This document shows, piece by piece, positions 9,547 to 17,890 of a stretch of DNA of 64,000 nucleotides. This DNA is from Gemmatimonadota bacterium. GTDB taxonomy: Bacteria > Gemmatimonadota > Gemmatimonadetes > Gemmatimonadales > Gemmatimonadaceae. The position numbers were made by a program, and so were the translations under genes. The stretch lies in contig JAPLKS010000022.1 in the NCBI GenBank assembly GCA_026387915.1, positions 124,001-188,000 on the forward strand, read 5' to 3'. The first letter of the stretch is position 1, and each line of letters opens with the position of its first letter. A model generated the notes under the pieces. It searched no databases, had not been told where the DNA came from, and saw nothing but the letters and a program-made list of their open reading frames with translations.

Positions 9547-9672
9547 ATGAAACGTGCGAAGCAACTCTGGTTCCGGCGCCTCGGCGTCGTTGGGGGACTG
9601 CTCTTTCTGGCGAAGGGGCTCCTCTGGCTATCCATCCCTGCCGTGCTGACCCTGCGCCAGTGCGGAGCATGA
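9547..9672 (+). CDS. Small single-pass membrane protein
   Basis: A 41-residue ORF, ATG 9547 to TGA 9672, beginning MKRAKQLWFRRLGVVGG. A basic N-terminus (K, R, K, R, R) precedes one hydrophobic helix (~13-32) containing LFLAKGLLWL. The positive-inside charge pattern and the unbroken helix look like a genuine small inner-membrane protein rather than chance. No clear Shine-Dalgarno is present and the function is unknown. It lies 45 bases after the M20 peptidase on the same strand. Confidence 0.5.
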   Translation: MKRAKQLWFRRLGVVGGLLFLAKGLLWLSIPAVLTLRQCGA

Positions 9673-9819
9673 CGGCGCGGAGCTGAACACGGGCCGTTTG
9701 ACCGAACCCTGAGAATGGTTGCCGTGGTGACCGAGGCTGTGGGGCAAAGTTCCTCTGCCCAACGGGGTGGGGGCTCAGTATCTTTCGGGATCTCCCGCCC
9801 CACGCTGCTCGGACCTCCG

Positions 9820-10002
9820 ATGCCGACGCATAGTCGATTTCACGAATTCGCTTCGCTCCTCACCCTCGCCAGCCTCGCCACCGCTACGGTGTATGAGTTG
9901 GCGCACGGTGACGCACTCGTGGCGGCGCGTAATTTTGGGCTCCTGCTCATCGCGCTCGAACTGGTCCGTCGCCCCGCGCCGGCGGGGCGCCGGCGTGACT
10001 GA
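9820..10002 (+). CDS. Possible small hydrophobic protein
   Basis: A 60-residue ORF from ATG 9820 (MPTHSRFHEFASLLTLASLA). Two moderately hydrophobic stretches, roughly residues 10-22 and 33-46, end in an Arg/Pro-rich tail. The third codon position is mostly G or C, as in real genes here. There is no recognisable family and the Shine-Dalgarno is weak (CGGACCTCCG upstream). It lies between the M20 peptidase and the DUF5916 gene and may be spurious. Otherwise 9502-10070 holds only this ORF and the small one at 9547; I see nothing else there. Confidence 0.35.
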   Translation: MPTHSRFHEFASLLTLASLATATVYELAHGDALVAARNFGLLLIALELVRRPAPAGRRRD

Positions 10003-10070
10003 GTTCCAGGCGACCGCACGCCAGACGTCGGCCCAGGTCCACGTCGAACACTGCCACGATCGAGCGTTGT

Positions 10071-12656
10071 TTGGCCGTTGAGTCTTGGCGTATACGCATC
10101 GGACAGACAACCCGACTCGCCGCACTATTGGTCGCGCTGAACGGCGTGGCGGTTGATGCTGCGTTTTCGCAGGTGACCGTGCCGTCTGGGCCTGCTGCAT
10201 CAGCGGCGCCAAGGACCACCGCCGGTGCTGCCCGTGAGACGACCGCCCGCGCCGTGCGAACGGCCACGCCGCCCGTCATTGATGGTCGCGACGACGATGC
10301 GGGATGGGCCGCGGCGCAGCGGTTAACCGACTTCCGTCAGTTCGATCCTGGTGAGAACCTGGACCCCTCGTTCCGCTCCGAAGCGCGCGTCCTCTTTGAT
10401 GATCGCTATCTCTATGTGCTGGTACGCGCCTTTGATCCGCACCCAGACAGCATTGTCACGCTGCTGAGCCGACGCGACGTGAAAACCGCGAGCGATCAAC
10501 TCAAAATCGTTATTGACGCGTTCCACGACGGTCGTACCGGTGTGGAAATGGCCGTGAACCCGGCCGGCGTGAAGCGTGATTACTCGATCTACAGCGACGG
10601 CATCGAAGACCAGACCTGGGATGGCGTGTGGGACGCCGCGACGCGCATTGACGCGCTCGGGTGGATTGCTGAGTTTCGGGTGCCCTTTAGTCAGCTGCGC
10701 TTTAATCCGATGGCCGAGCACACCTTCGGATTCGGTATCTGGCGCGACATTGCACGCTTCAGTGAGCGCGACGCATGGCCGGTATACCGCTTGTCGAAGA
10801 GTGGGGTGATCTCACAGCTCGGCACACTCACCGGCATCACGGGCATCGCACCGGTCACGCGCTTGGAGTTGCTCCCCTACGGCGTTGCCAAGAATGCGAG
10901 CGAGCCAACGGCCACCGGTGCGCGGTCAGTGAACCACGGGACGGTGGGGCTCGACATCAAAGCCGGGCTGACGTCCAATGTCACGGTGGACGCCACCATC
11001 AATCCGGACTTTGGTCAGGTTGAAGCCGATCCGGCGGTGCTCAATCTCTCGGCGTTTGAAATTCGCTTTGATGAACGTCGTCCGTTCTTTCAGGAGGGCG
11101 CGGGGCTCTACCGTTGCTCTGGGCCGTGCGAGGGAATCTTCTACACGCGGCGCATTGGGCGCACGCCGCAGTTGCGCGCGTCGGCGAACGATCCGTGGTT
11201 TACGCCGATTGTCGGCGCCGCGAAACTCACCGGACGCTTTACCGACGGCACCGCCATCGGAATCGTGGAGACGGTGACGGACCGCGTGATCGGATCCAAC
11301 GGCACGACGATTGAACCGCGCTCTAACTATCTCGTGCTGCGCGGCGTCCGCGAATTTGATCGCGGGCTCTCGCAGTTTGGATTTGAAATTACCGACGTGC
11401 GCCGTGCGCTCGACGCGGCCACCGAGCCGTATTTGCGTCGGTCCGCCACGATGGCGGTGCTCCAAGGGTACACGCGACTCTTCAGCGACGACTGGCGCGC
11501 CATGATGTACGCCGGCGTCAATCATGTGGACGGGAGCCGGTCGGCGATCGCGCTCACTCAGCTCGGCAGCGTCCACTATTTTCAGCGGCCCGACGGCGAC
11601 GAACATTTTGACTCCACGCGAACCGCCCTCGGTGGATATGTGATTGGCGGCGAACTCACCAAACTCGCTGGGCGCGTGCGGTACGACGGATTCTACCGCT
11701 ATGCCACCGGTGGCATCGAAGCCAACGACTTTGGCTTCGTGACGCTCGTCAACGACGTGAGCGCGCGCCATCAAATTGATTTTCTGCAACTGACGCCCAC
11801 CGACTGGTTTCGGTCGGCCTTCACATCGCTCGCACTCGACTCCCATTGGACGACGGGCGGGTTGCCCACGTCGGAAGTGTTTCAGGCACGGTCGAGCATG
11901 GTATTGCCGAACTATTGGGGCGGCATCGTCACGTACACGCTGAGCGAGTTTGGCGGCACGTCCTGTGTGAGTTGTGCGCGTGGTGGTCCGGCACTGCGCC
12001 AATCACCCAAGCACGGGATTCGACTCGACCTCACCCCCGATCCGCGCCTCAAACTATTGCCGCACGCCGCGCTGCGCGCAGGCACCAGTGACGAAGGGCG
12101 CTCGTCCTACCGCGGCGGCGACCTCGGCGCGGACCTCCGAGTGGCGAGCCGCTTTTCGGCATCGCTCGGCGGCTCGTTTGACCATGTGGTGAACGATCAG
12201 CAATGGGTCGCCAACTACGGTGACCCCCTACGCGACAGCACGCACTACACCTTTGCCCGCCTCGATCAAAATATTCTGGCGATCACCGCCAGGATCAACT
12301 GGACGGCAACGCCGAATCTGTCATTCCAACTCTACGGGCAGCCGTTCCTGAGCACGGGATCGTACGACGCGTGGCGACAACTCGCCTCGCCGCATGCGTC
12401 GCGTTACGACGCGCGATTCCGCGTGTACAGTGCGAGTGCGCCCAGTGGCTTCAACGTGAAGCAGTTCAACTCGAACATCGTGGTGCGCTGGGAGTATCGT
12501 CCGGCCAGCACGCTATTCGTGGTCTGGCAGCAGGGGCGTCTCCAGAGCGACCGCGACCTCGGCAGCTTTGATGCAACACGGGACGTGTCGCATTTGTTTG
12601 CGTCACGCCCCGACAACACCGTGCTCGTGAAAATGAGTTGGTGGCTCAACCCCTAA
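10071..12656 (+). CDS. DUF5916-type protein: CBM9-like domain plus C-terminal outer-membrane barrel
   Basis: 861 residues from a TTG start at 10071; no better start is in frame. A hydrophobic signal segment (LAALLVALNGVAVDAAF) is followed by a carbohydrate-binding-family-9-like domain at ~60-230 (PPVIDGRDDDAGWAAAQRL, YLYVLVRAFDPHPD, VEMAVNPAGVKRD, EFRVPFSQLRF). The rest has alternating polar/aromatic strands and the conserved DFGQVEADPAVLNLS and RRPFFQEG segments typical of DUF5916 proteins, and ends in MSWWLNP. This suggests an outer-membrane barrel with a periplasmic ligand-binding head. The role is uncharacterised; such proteins are common in Bacteroidota and Gemmatimonadota. It converges with the CBS gene only 12 bases away. 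Confidence 0.8.
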   Translation: MAVESWRIRIGQTTRLAALLVALNGVAVDAAFSQVTVPSGPAASAAPRTTAGAARETTARAVRTATPPVIDGRDDDAGWAAAQRLTDFRQFDPGENLDPSFRSEARVLFDDRYLYVLVRAFDPHPDSIVTLLSRRDVKTASDQLKIVIDAFHDGRTGVEMAVNPAGVKRDYSIYSDGIEDQTWDGVWDAATRIDALGWIAEFRVPFSQLRFNPMAEHTFGFGIWRDIARFSERDAWPVYRLSKSGVISQLGTLTGITGIAPVTRLELLPYGVAKNASEPTATGARSVNHGTVGLDIKAGLTSNVTVDATINPDFGQVEADPAVLNLSAFEIRFDERRPFFQEGAGLYRCSGPCEGIFYTRRIGRTPQLRASANDPWFTPIVGAAKLTGRFTDGTAIGIVETVTDRVIGSNGTTIEPRSNYLVLRGVREFDRGLSQFGFEITDVRRALDAATEPYLRRSATMAVLQGYTRLFSDDWRAMMYAGVNHVDGSRSAIALTQLGSVHYFQRPDGDEHFDSTRTALGGYVIGGELTKLAGRVRYDGFYRYATGGIEANDFGFVTLVNDVSARHQIDFLQLTPTDWFRSAFTSLALDSHWTTGGLPTSEVFQARSSMVLPNYWGGIVTYTLSEFGGTSCVSCARGGPALRQSPKHGIRLDLTPDPRLKLLPHAALRAGTSDEGRSSYRGGDLGADLRVASRFSASLGGSFDHVVNDQQWVANYGDPLRDSTHYTFARLDQNILAITARINWTATPNLSFQLYGQPFLSTGSYDAWRQLASPHASRYDARFRVYSASAPSGFNVKQFNSNIVVRWEYRPASTLFVVWQQGRLQSDRDLGSFDATRDVSHLFASRPDNTVLVKMSWWLNP

Positions 12657-12668
12657 CAGGGGCGCGGA

Positions 12669-13310
12669 CTACTCGACGCGCAGCACGTTGAGCACTTTGT
12701 GTCCCGACTTCCACAAGTCGTCGAGAAACATCTCCATCCGTCCGCCGCTAAAGCGAGCGACGCACACCGGTCGGTCGCCCTGCTCGGTGACGATGAAACT
12801 GTTTACGCGCACCCCGCGGCGACGCGTGGCGTCGGCCAACCAGACGAAGATGTCTTCGCCGACCGTCACGTCGAAGGTCACGCGCGCATCGCCCGACGCC
12901 GTCTCGAGGATGTTGGCGAACGCGTGAAAGATGTCGGACTCGGTGATGATCCCCACGAGCGTGCCATCGCGCACCACGGGAAGGGCGCCGATTTTTTCGT
13001 GGCGCATCGCGGTCGCGGCTTCTTCGATCGGCGATTCCGGCGTGGTGGTAATGGGGTCGTGCCGCATCACATCGCCGGCCGTGAGCACGGCCGAGCGAAT
13101 GTCCGGTGTAAGGGGATCGGAGCCGGCGGGGAGTGCGCGCAGCAACTCCGTGAGCGAAAGCAGCCCGACCACCTTGGGCGTGCCATCGCGAATCGCCAGC
13201 ACCGGGAGATTCCGGATGTTGCGCGATTTCATCAATACGGCGGCTTGGCCCACCGGCATACTCTGCTCAATGGTGAGCACGTCCCGCGACATCCACATGC
13301 TGACGATCAT
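12669..13310 (-). CDS. CBS-domain-pair protein
   Basis: 213 residues from ATG 13310, with a strong Shine-Dalgarno (GGGAGG, 5 bases before). Two CBS motifs are clear: residues ~1-65 (VSMWMSRDVLTIE ... RNIRNLPVLAIRDG, KVVGLLSLTELL) and ~80-135 (AGDVMRHDPITTTPES, KIGALPVVRDGTLVGIITESDIF). A C-terminal ~75-residue ACT-like or unknown segment follows. CBS pairs bind adenosyl nucleotides and regulate partner enzymes or transporters. No partner gene is adjacent, so this may be a stand-alone energy or nucleotide sensor, like AcuB-type proteins. Confidence 0.88.
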   Translation of the reverse strand: MIVSMWMSRDVLTIEQSMPVGQAAVLMKSRNIRNLPVLAIRDGTPKVVGLLSLTELLRALPAGSDPLTPDIRSAVLTAGDVMRHDPITTTPESPIEEAATAMRHEKIGALPVVRDGTLVGIITESDIFHAFANILETASGDARVTFDVTVGEDIFVWLADATRRRGVRVNSFIVTEQGDRPVCVARFSGGRMEMFLDDLWKSGHKVLNVLRVE

Positions 13311-13352
13311 CCAACCTCCCTTCGGTCCACGCGCGCCGTGCTCGTTACGGAT

Positions 13353-14264
13353 TTAGGGCGGCGGAACCGCCCCACCGTGCGTACGCCACGGCACTTCTTT
13401 CATCCCAAGGAGCTTCACACGACGTTCCGTGAGCTCCCGCAAAAAGCTTTCACTCAACAGCACATCCAAATCTCGTTGCCGCCACGGCGCTCCCCAGGCG
13501 TCTACGCCTTCGGTGAGGGCACGTAACTCCGGATCGTCGTAGCCCGGATGCACCACCAACCTCGAGACACCAGCCGGTGCTCCGCGCACCACAGCTTCGT
13601 ACCAACGCGGCCATCGCGCCGGTGTTTCGACTGGCGTGATCGCCGTGCTCACTTCGAGCATCGGCCCCGTACCGAGGGCCAAGGCCAACGTTCCCCACTC
13701 GGTTGGGCCGGTGCGAGACAGCACCACGGTCACCGCTTCGTCCGCCACGATCCGAACCAAGGCGTCGGCAAACCGTCCACCGCCGCCATACAACGCATTC
13801 TTGTGCACATCGAGATGCGTGACGTGCACCCCCGCAGCGCGCGCCAACATCAGCTGCGCGCGAATCTCCTGCTCCACCTCGCGTGCATCAGCACGCGATC
13901 CGTCAAAGCGACGCCGGAAAGCGCCGGTGCTGTCGGTGAGGGTCGGCACCACGGACGGTGGCATCACCGGACGCCACCGCGCATGCGGCCACTCAGCGCT
14001 CAACACCACGTGCAAGCCGACGTCCACTTCTGGATGCGCCCGCAACCACGCGGCTGCGTCGTCGAAGGCATCGCCCACGACCATCACGCTCACCGAACTC
14101 ACGGTGCCGCGCGACACCGCTTCAAAAACGCCGCGGTTCACCGAGCGGGACATCCCCACGTCCACCGCACTCACTACCATGAGTTTCGGCCGCGGGGTGA
14201 ACGTTTGTGAGCGTAGGTTTGAGGAAGTCGCGAGAATCGCGACCACCACACAGGCATATCGCAT
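13353..14264 (-). CDS. Exported YdjC/ChbG-family carbohydrate deacetylase-like protein
   Basis: 303 residues from ATG 14264 (a GTG at 14291 is possible); AGGCG lies upstream and a signal peptide follows (MRYACVVVAILATSS). The fold motifs of YdjC/ChbG/HpnK are visible: a variant of the NADDFG motif (SAVDVGMSRSVN), VGLHVVLS with its metal His, and THLDVHKN with the second metal His. The family removes N-acetyl groups from oligosaccharides such as chitobiose. Here the usual first Asp of the DD pair is Val, so activity is uncertain. The signal peptide is unusual for a family that is often cytoplasmic. Confidence 0.75.
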   Translation of the reverse strand: MRYACVVVAILATSSNLRSQTFTPRPKLMVVSAVDVGMSRSVNRGVFEAVSRGTVSSVSVMVVGDAFDDAAAWLRAHPEVDVGLHVVLSAEWPHARWRPVMPPSVVPTLTDSTGAFRRRFDGSRADAREVEQEIRAQLMLARAAGVHVTHLDVHKNALYGGGGRFADALVRIVADEAVTVVLSRTGPTEWGTLALALGTGPMLEVSTAITPVETPARWPRWYEAVVRGAPAGVSRLVVHPGYDDPELRALTEGVDAWGAPWRQRDLDVLLSESFLRELTERRVKLLGMKEVPWRTHGGAVPPP

Positions 14265-14297
14265 ACCAATACGCCTAACTTGTTGCTGCACTTATAG

Positions 14298-16301
14298 TTA
14301 CGGCGCTATGGCGAGGGCGAGAATCAGGCGCGAGAGGGCGTCCAAATCCCGCAGGTCGAGCACTTCGCCGGGGGTATGCGAGTAACGCCCGGGCCAAGAG
14401 AGCCCAATATCCGGTGGGCCGAACCCGCCAATCGCGGAACCGTCCGTGGAGCCGTGCGTGGTGCCCACCTGCAAGGGGATCGCATTGGCCTTGGCCACGC
14501 GCATCACGCGATCACGTTCGGCGCGTGGCGCAACGCTGCCATCGTCGAGTCCACGCAACACCGCGCCTTGACCGAGTGGCGCGTAGGCAAACATCGGCTG
14601 CTCGAGTGGTGTGTCGGAGGACACGAAGGTGTCCACCGCGTACACACGCTGCAGCCCTCCACCAGCCACCGCACCCCACGCGCGTGCGCCAATAAGCCCG
14701 CCTTCCTCACCCACCGTCCATACGAAAATCACTTTGTGTTTGAGCGTGGCGGGATTGAGCCGCTGCACGGCGAGCAACAGCGCCGTGGATCCGGTGCGAT
14801 CGTCCGACGAGCGTCCGGTGATTCGGGTGCCAGCGAGGCGTGTGGCGTGTTTGTCGCCGATAATCGCGGAGCCCGTGCGCACCCCGCGCCCCACGAGCGC
14901 GGCGGAGTCGAGTCCAAACCACGCGACGAGCCGCGGCGGGCTTTTTACGCGGGCGCTGTCGCGCGGCACGAACACACCAGAGAGCGGGCTCGCCGTGTTT
15001 CCGTTGGCATCGGCGTCAAAGAAGAGCACGGCGGGCTGCCCTTCCCACGCGGATGGAATCACGCCGCCTTTGCGCGTCAGCGTGACGGTGCCGTCGCCGA
15101 GGATGCGATCGACTTCAAAGCTGACTTCGTCGACGTGTGCTACAAAGGCTACGGAATCACGTTCGGGGCCCGCCTCTACAATCAGATTGCCCGTGGCGTC
15201 GACTTTCGCCCGCGCCCGCGCCCACTCGGGAAGTGCGGCACGCACGGCATTGCGCACCCGCCACTCGTGGCCGGGGACGCCAGGCAGATCGAGCAGCGAC
15301 ATCACCATCCGTTCGGCGTTCTCATGCGCGTCGGTACGTGGCCGACGAGCGACGGTGGCGATGGCTGGAGGGGCGACCCAACCCGCGTCTGCAGCGAGCG
15401 TGACGCCGGCCGCTTTCGCAGTCGACTCGAGCAATGCTGCGGCCTCGTTGGCGTGAATGGTTTCGACGCGCGAACCCGCAAATCGTACGCGCGCAGACAC
15501 CGCACGGGCACCGGTAACCGTGTTGACCTCACGCGCGGACGCGCCGATCACGAAAAGAGAATCCACGCGCCCGAGCCGCTGCAGCGCGGCCGTCAGACCG
15601 CGCCATCCCATCACGTGACGCGCGGACAGGATGAACACCGTCTCACCGCTTGCCACGCGCCCCTCGGCGGCGGTGGCCACCGCCGCACACGCGGTGCGAC
15701 TCAACGCCCCCGCCCCGCTGGCATAGCCTTCAAAGCTCCACGCCGGACGCGTGGGGGTCACAGGATCAAGCAGCGCGATGCCGATGCGCTCCGCTTCCGC
15801 GCGCGAGGACACGCCGACATCTACCCACAGTTGATCGACGCCCACGACGGTCGTGTCCGCGCGGTGCTGGCGAGTAAAGTGCCCATTGGCGATCGCCACC
15901 ACGCCGGCCACCGTGCCATGCGCGGTGTGAATCTGCACGCGCTGCGCTTCGAGTGACTGATCGGCGAGCGGATGTTCCAGCGCCGTGCCGATGCGATGCA
16001 GGCGCAGATAGCCGTCGGCGGTGATGGCACTCACCACGTACGCGTGCATGTCGAGCCCGCAAGCGACGACGCGACGTGGAGCGCCCTGCCCCACCCGCTT
16101 AATGAGATTCCCCGACAGGTCGCGCGACCAGCCATGCAACGACTTGAGGAGCGGATCGGTGGCGAGTTCCTCGGAGCCCGGCGGCGCGGTCATCGCCATC
16201 CAACGCGAGAGTGTTTCCGCGGTACGGGAGGCGTCGCCTTGCGCGCTCAGGCGGGCGGCGGCGAACGCGAGGGCGAGGGCGATTTTTGAGAGGTTGGTCA
16301 T
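14298..16301 (-). CDS. Exported tandem M42-like aminopeptidase
   Basis: 667 residues from ATG 16301, with a signal peptide (MTNLSKIALALAFAAARLSAQ). The C-terminal half (~345-667) has the M42 metal site: VAHVDEVSF (H, D), SSDDRTG (bridging D), TVGEEGG (E, E), a following VYAVDTFVSSD and the late SHTPGEVLDLRDL (H). The N-terminal half resembles a second copy of the M42 catalytic and dimerisation domain (DATGNL/SRDLSGNL and HVDEVSF/GLDMHAYVV align), but it has lost the H-x-D ligands. The family hydrolyses N-terminal residues of peptides, usually as large cytoplasmic tetrahedral complexes; an exported, doubled version is uncommon. It lies 33 bases upstream of the YdjC-like gene and is likely co-transcribed. 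Confidence 0.82.
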   Translation of the reverse strand: MTNLSKIALALAFAAARLSAQGDASRTAETLSRWMAMTAPPGSEELATDPLLKSLHGWSRDLSGNLIKRVGQGAPRRVVACGLDMHAYVVSAITADGYLRLHRIGTALEHPLADQSLEAQRVQIHTAHGTVAGVVAIANGHFTRQHRADTTVVGVDQLWVDVGVSSRAEAERIGIALLDPVTPTRPAWSFEGYASGAGALSRTACAAVATAAEGRVASGETVFILSARHVMGWRGLTAALQRLGRVDSLFVIGASAREVNTVTGARAVSARVRFAGSRVETIHANEAAALLESTAKAAGVTLAADAGWVAPPAIATVARRPRTDAHENAERMVMSLLDLPGVPGHEWRVRNAVRAALPEWARARAKVDATGNLIVEAGPERDSVAFVAHVDEVSFEVDRILGDGTVTLTRKGGVIPSAWEGQPAVLFFDADANGNTASPLSGVFVPRDSARVKSPPRLVAWFGLDSAALVGRGVRTGSAIIGDKHATRLAGTRITGRSSDDRTGSTALLLAVQRLNPATLKHKVIFVWTVGEEGGLIGARAWGAVAGGGLQRVYAVDTFVSSDTPLEQPMFAYAPLGQGAVLRGLDDGSVAPRAERDRVMRVAKANAIPLQVGTTHGSTDGSAIGGFGPPDIGLSWPGRYSHTPGEVLDLRDLDALSRLILALAIAP

Positions 16302-16393
16302 ACGTGTAAGCTGTGGGCGCGAAGGGCTTGGCGGCAATGTGTGTGGCCCGCGCAACACGATTTAATGCGCGGCGAATGTGGCACCGCCGATGA

Positions 16394-16409
16394 GGCCGTG
16401 CCTACGGCC
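16394..16409 (-). terminator. Weak hairpin at the end of the surface-glycan operon
   Basis: Read on the minus strand, GGCCGT-AGGC-ACGGCC forms a 6-bp stem with a 4-base loop, beginning two bases after the FkbM stop. No U-tract follows, so it may pause or protect the 3' end rather than terminate by itself. Confidence 0.35.
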
Positions 16410-16411
16410 GT

Positions 16412-17890
16412 CTACTGTTCGCCGAGCGGCGTCGCGCGCGTGGTGTAGGCGACGGTCTCGTAGGCGAGGCCTGTGTAGTGCCGGAGACCGATGGCGCCGG
16501 CGCCGTGGGCCTGTAACCATGCCGGGAGATCGGTGAGGTCGGCGGCGCGATGATAGGCGGCAATCGCGACGAACGGCGTGTGCCGGAGCGTCTCGCGCGA
16601 GCCCGCGAGCGCAGCGGCTTCTTGGCCTTCGACGTCTATTTTGATCATCTGCGCGGCGCCGGCGAGGCAATCGTCCACGCGCACGACGGGCACCTCGACC
16701 GATACGCCATCGTCGGCCGAGCCAAGTGCACCGGACATGCCATCGGCCTTCGCAAACCAGGTGGAGCCCGGCGCCGCGCCTGCGGCCGCTCGTATGACAG
16801 TCGCACGCGCGCCAGACAAACTCGCGGCGGCCTTGGCAGCGAGCGCCTCATCCGGCTCAATGACCACCACCTCCCCGTCGGGGACGTGGCGCAGGAAGGC
16901 GCGCGCGGTGTCGCCGTCAAAGCCGCCGCAGTCCACGAGCGATCGAATAAGCGCGGCATCAAAGTAATCGGGATCGAACCATTGCTCGTGCGAGGACTTG
17001 ACCGCCCACAGTTCGCGATCGTTAAGTGTCCGCCGAAAATGGAGCACGCCTTCGAGTACGCGGAGCGATGCGTCTCCGTCGAGTGCGCCCATCAGCGCGA
17101 GATACTGCCCTGGACGCGCCATCGCATCGTCTTGCCACGCCTGCTCTGGCTCTGCCTCTACGCGCGCGGCGAGATGCAGGGTGGAGAGACCATACGCGCT
17201 GCTTCGCCTAGCGGCGCTCCAGGCCGCGAACATTCGGTCGGCGGCGCCGGCGGCGAGCACGACGGGGCCGTCCGGCGCGTCGTCTGGCGTGTGTACGGGG
17301 AGTCCATCGTCGTTGGTACCGCGCGCGGCGGGATTGGAGTCCACCCAAAAGAGTGTACGGATTCCGGCGGCGGCGGCACGCGCACGCGTGATCCGCCCAA
17401 CCATCCCGCGACCGTAGATACCGATGCCACCGGCGCGGCGTGCGTCGTCGCGCAGCCGTGCGGCGACGCCATCCGACTGCCATTCCGCTGCGTTGAAGAA
17501 TCGCCAGAACTCCGACAGCAAGGCGCGATGCTGTGGGTTGTCGGCATCGGGGAGTCCCGCGCGCCACGCGGGAGCCCATTCGTTGCTCGGCTGACCCAGG
17601 GGAATCAAGCTCCACCGCAACGCTGGCACCTTCGCGTCGGCGGCGAGCCGGTCGCTGAGCAGAAGCCGCACGGAATGGCTTGTAGCCGCGTACCGCCATT
17701 CTTCGAGCGGTTGCACGTCGGCGAAGTCGCGAAGTGCACTGAGCGCTGGGATGGCGGCAGCGGCCGCATAGACCGCCACGTGAGCGCCACTGCACTGCCA
17801 ACCACGCAGGCGATCGGACATCGCCATCACCCGAGCCGCCGACGACTCGAGTGAGACAACGATGATAACTTCGAACCGCGCGTCAGTCAC
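16412..17890 (-). CDS. FkbM-family methyltransferase with N-terminal Rossmann-like domain
   Basis: 492 residues from GTG 17890. The GTG overlaps the stop of the upstream dehydrogenase (GTGACTGA); the longer open frame to 18307 reads antisense through that gene and is not protein-like. The C-terminal ~230 residues carry FkbM/SAM motifs: LVDCGGFDGDTARAFL (motif I), VVVIEPDEALAAKAA, VRVDDCL and MIKIDVEGQEAAALAG. FkbM enzymes methylate sugar hydroxyls. The N-terminal part contains IGIYGRGMVGRITRARA, a nucleotide-binding GxGxxG turn, then LFWVDSNPAARG, as in FkbM proteins fused to a putative NAD(P)- or sugar-nucleotide-binding domain. As the last gene of the operon it probably modifies the finished sugar or chain. 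Confidence 0.82.
   Translation of the reverse strand: MTDARFEVIIVVSLESSAARVMAMSDRLRGWQCSGAHVAVYAAAAAIPALSALRDFADVQPLEEWRYAATSHSVRLLLSDRLAADAKVPALRWSLIPLGQPSNEWAPAWRAGLPDADNPQHRALLSEFWRFFNAAEWQSDGVAARLRDDARRAGGIGIYGRGMVGRITRARAAAAGIRTLFWVDSNPAARGTNDDGLPVHTPDDAPDGPVVLAAGAADRMFAAWSAARRSSAYGLSTLHLAARVEAEPEQAWQDDAMARPGQYLALMGALDGDASLRVLEGVLHFRRTLNDRELWAVKSSHEQWFDPDYFDAALIRSLVDCGGFDGDTARAFLRHVPDGEVVVIEPDEALAAKAAASLSGARATVIRAAAGAAPGSTWFAKADGMSGALGSADDGVSVEVPVVRVDDCLAGAAQMIKIDVEGQEAAALAGSRETLRHTPFVAIAAYHRAADLTDLPAWLQAHGAGAIGLRHYTGLAYETVAYTTRATPLGEQ

Noticed and set aside
12650..12662. CCCCT-AAC-AGGGG between the convergent DUF5916 and CBS genes as a terminator.
   Set aside because: Only a 5-bp stem with a 3-base loop, overlapping the stop codon, and without a U-tract.
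14376..15956. A 526-codon plus-strand frame opposite the M42-like gene, and a similar 536-codon frame at 62307-63917.
   Set aside because: Both are antisense shadows caused by high GC; neither has protein-like composition.
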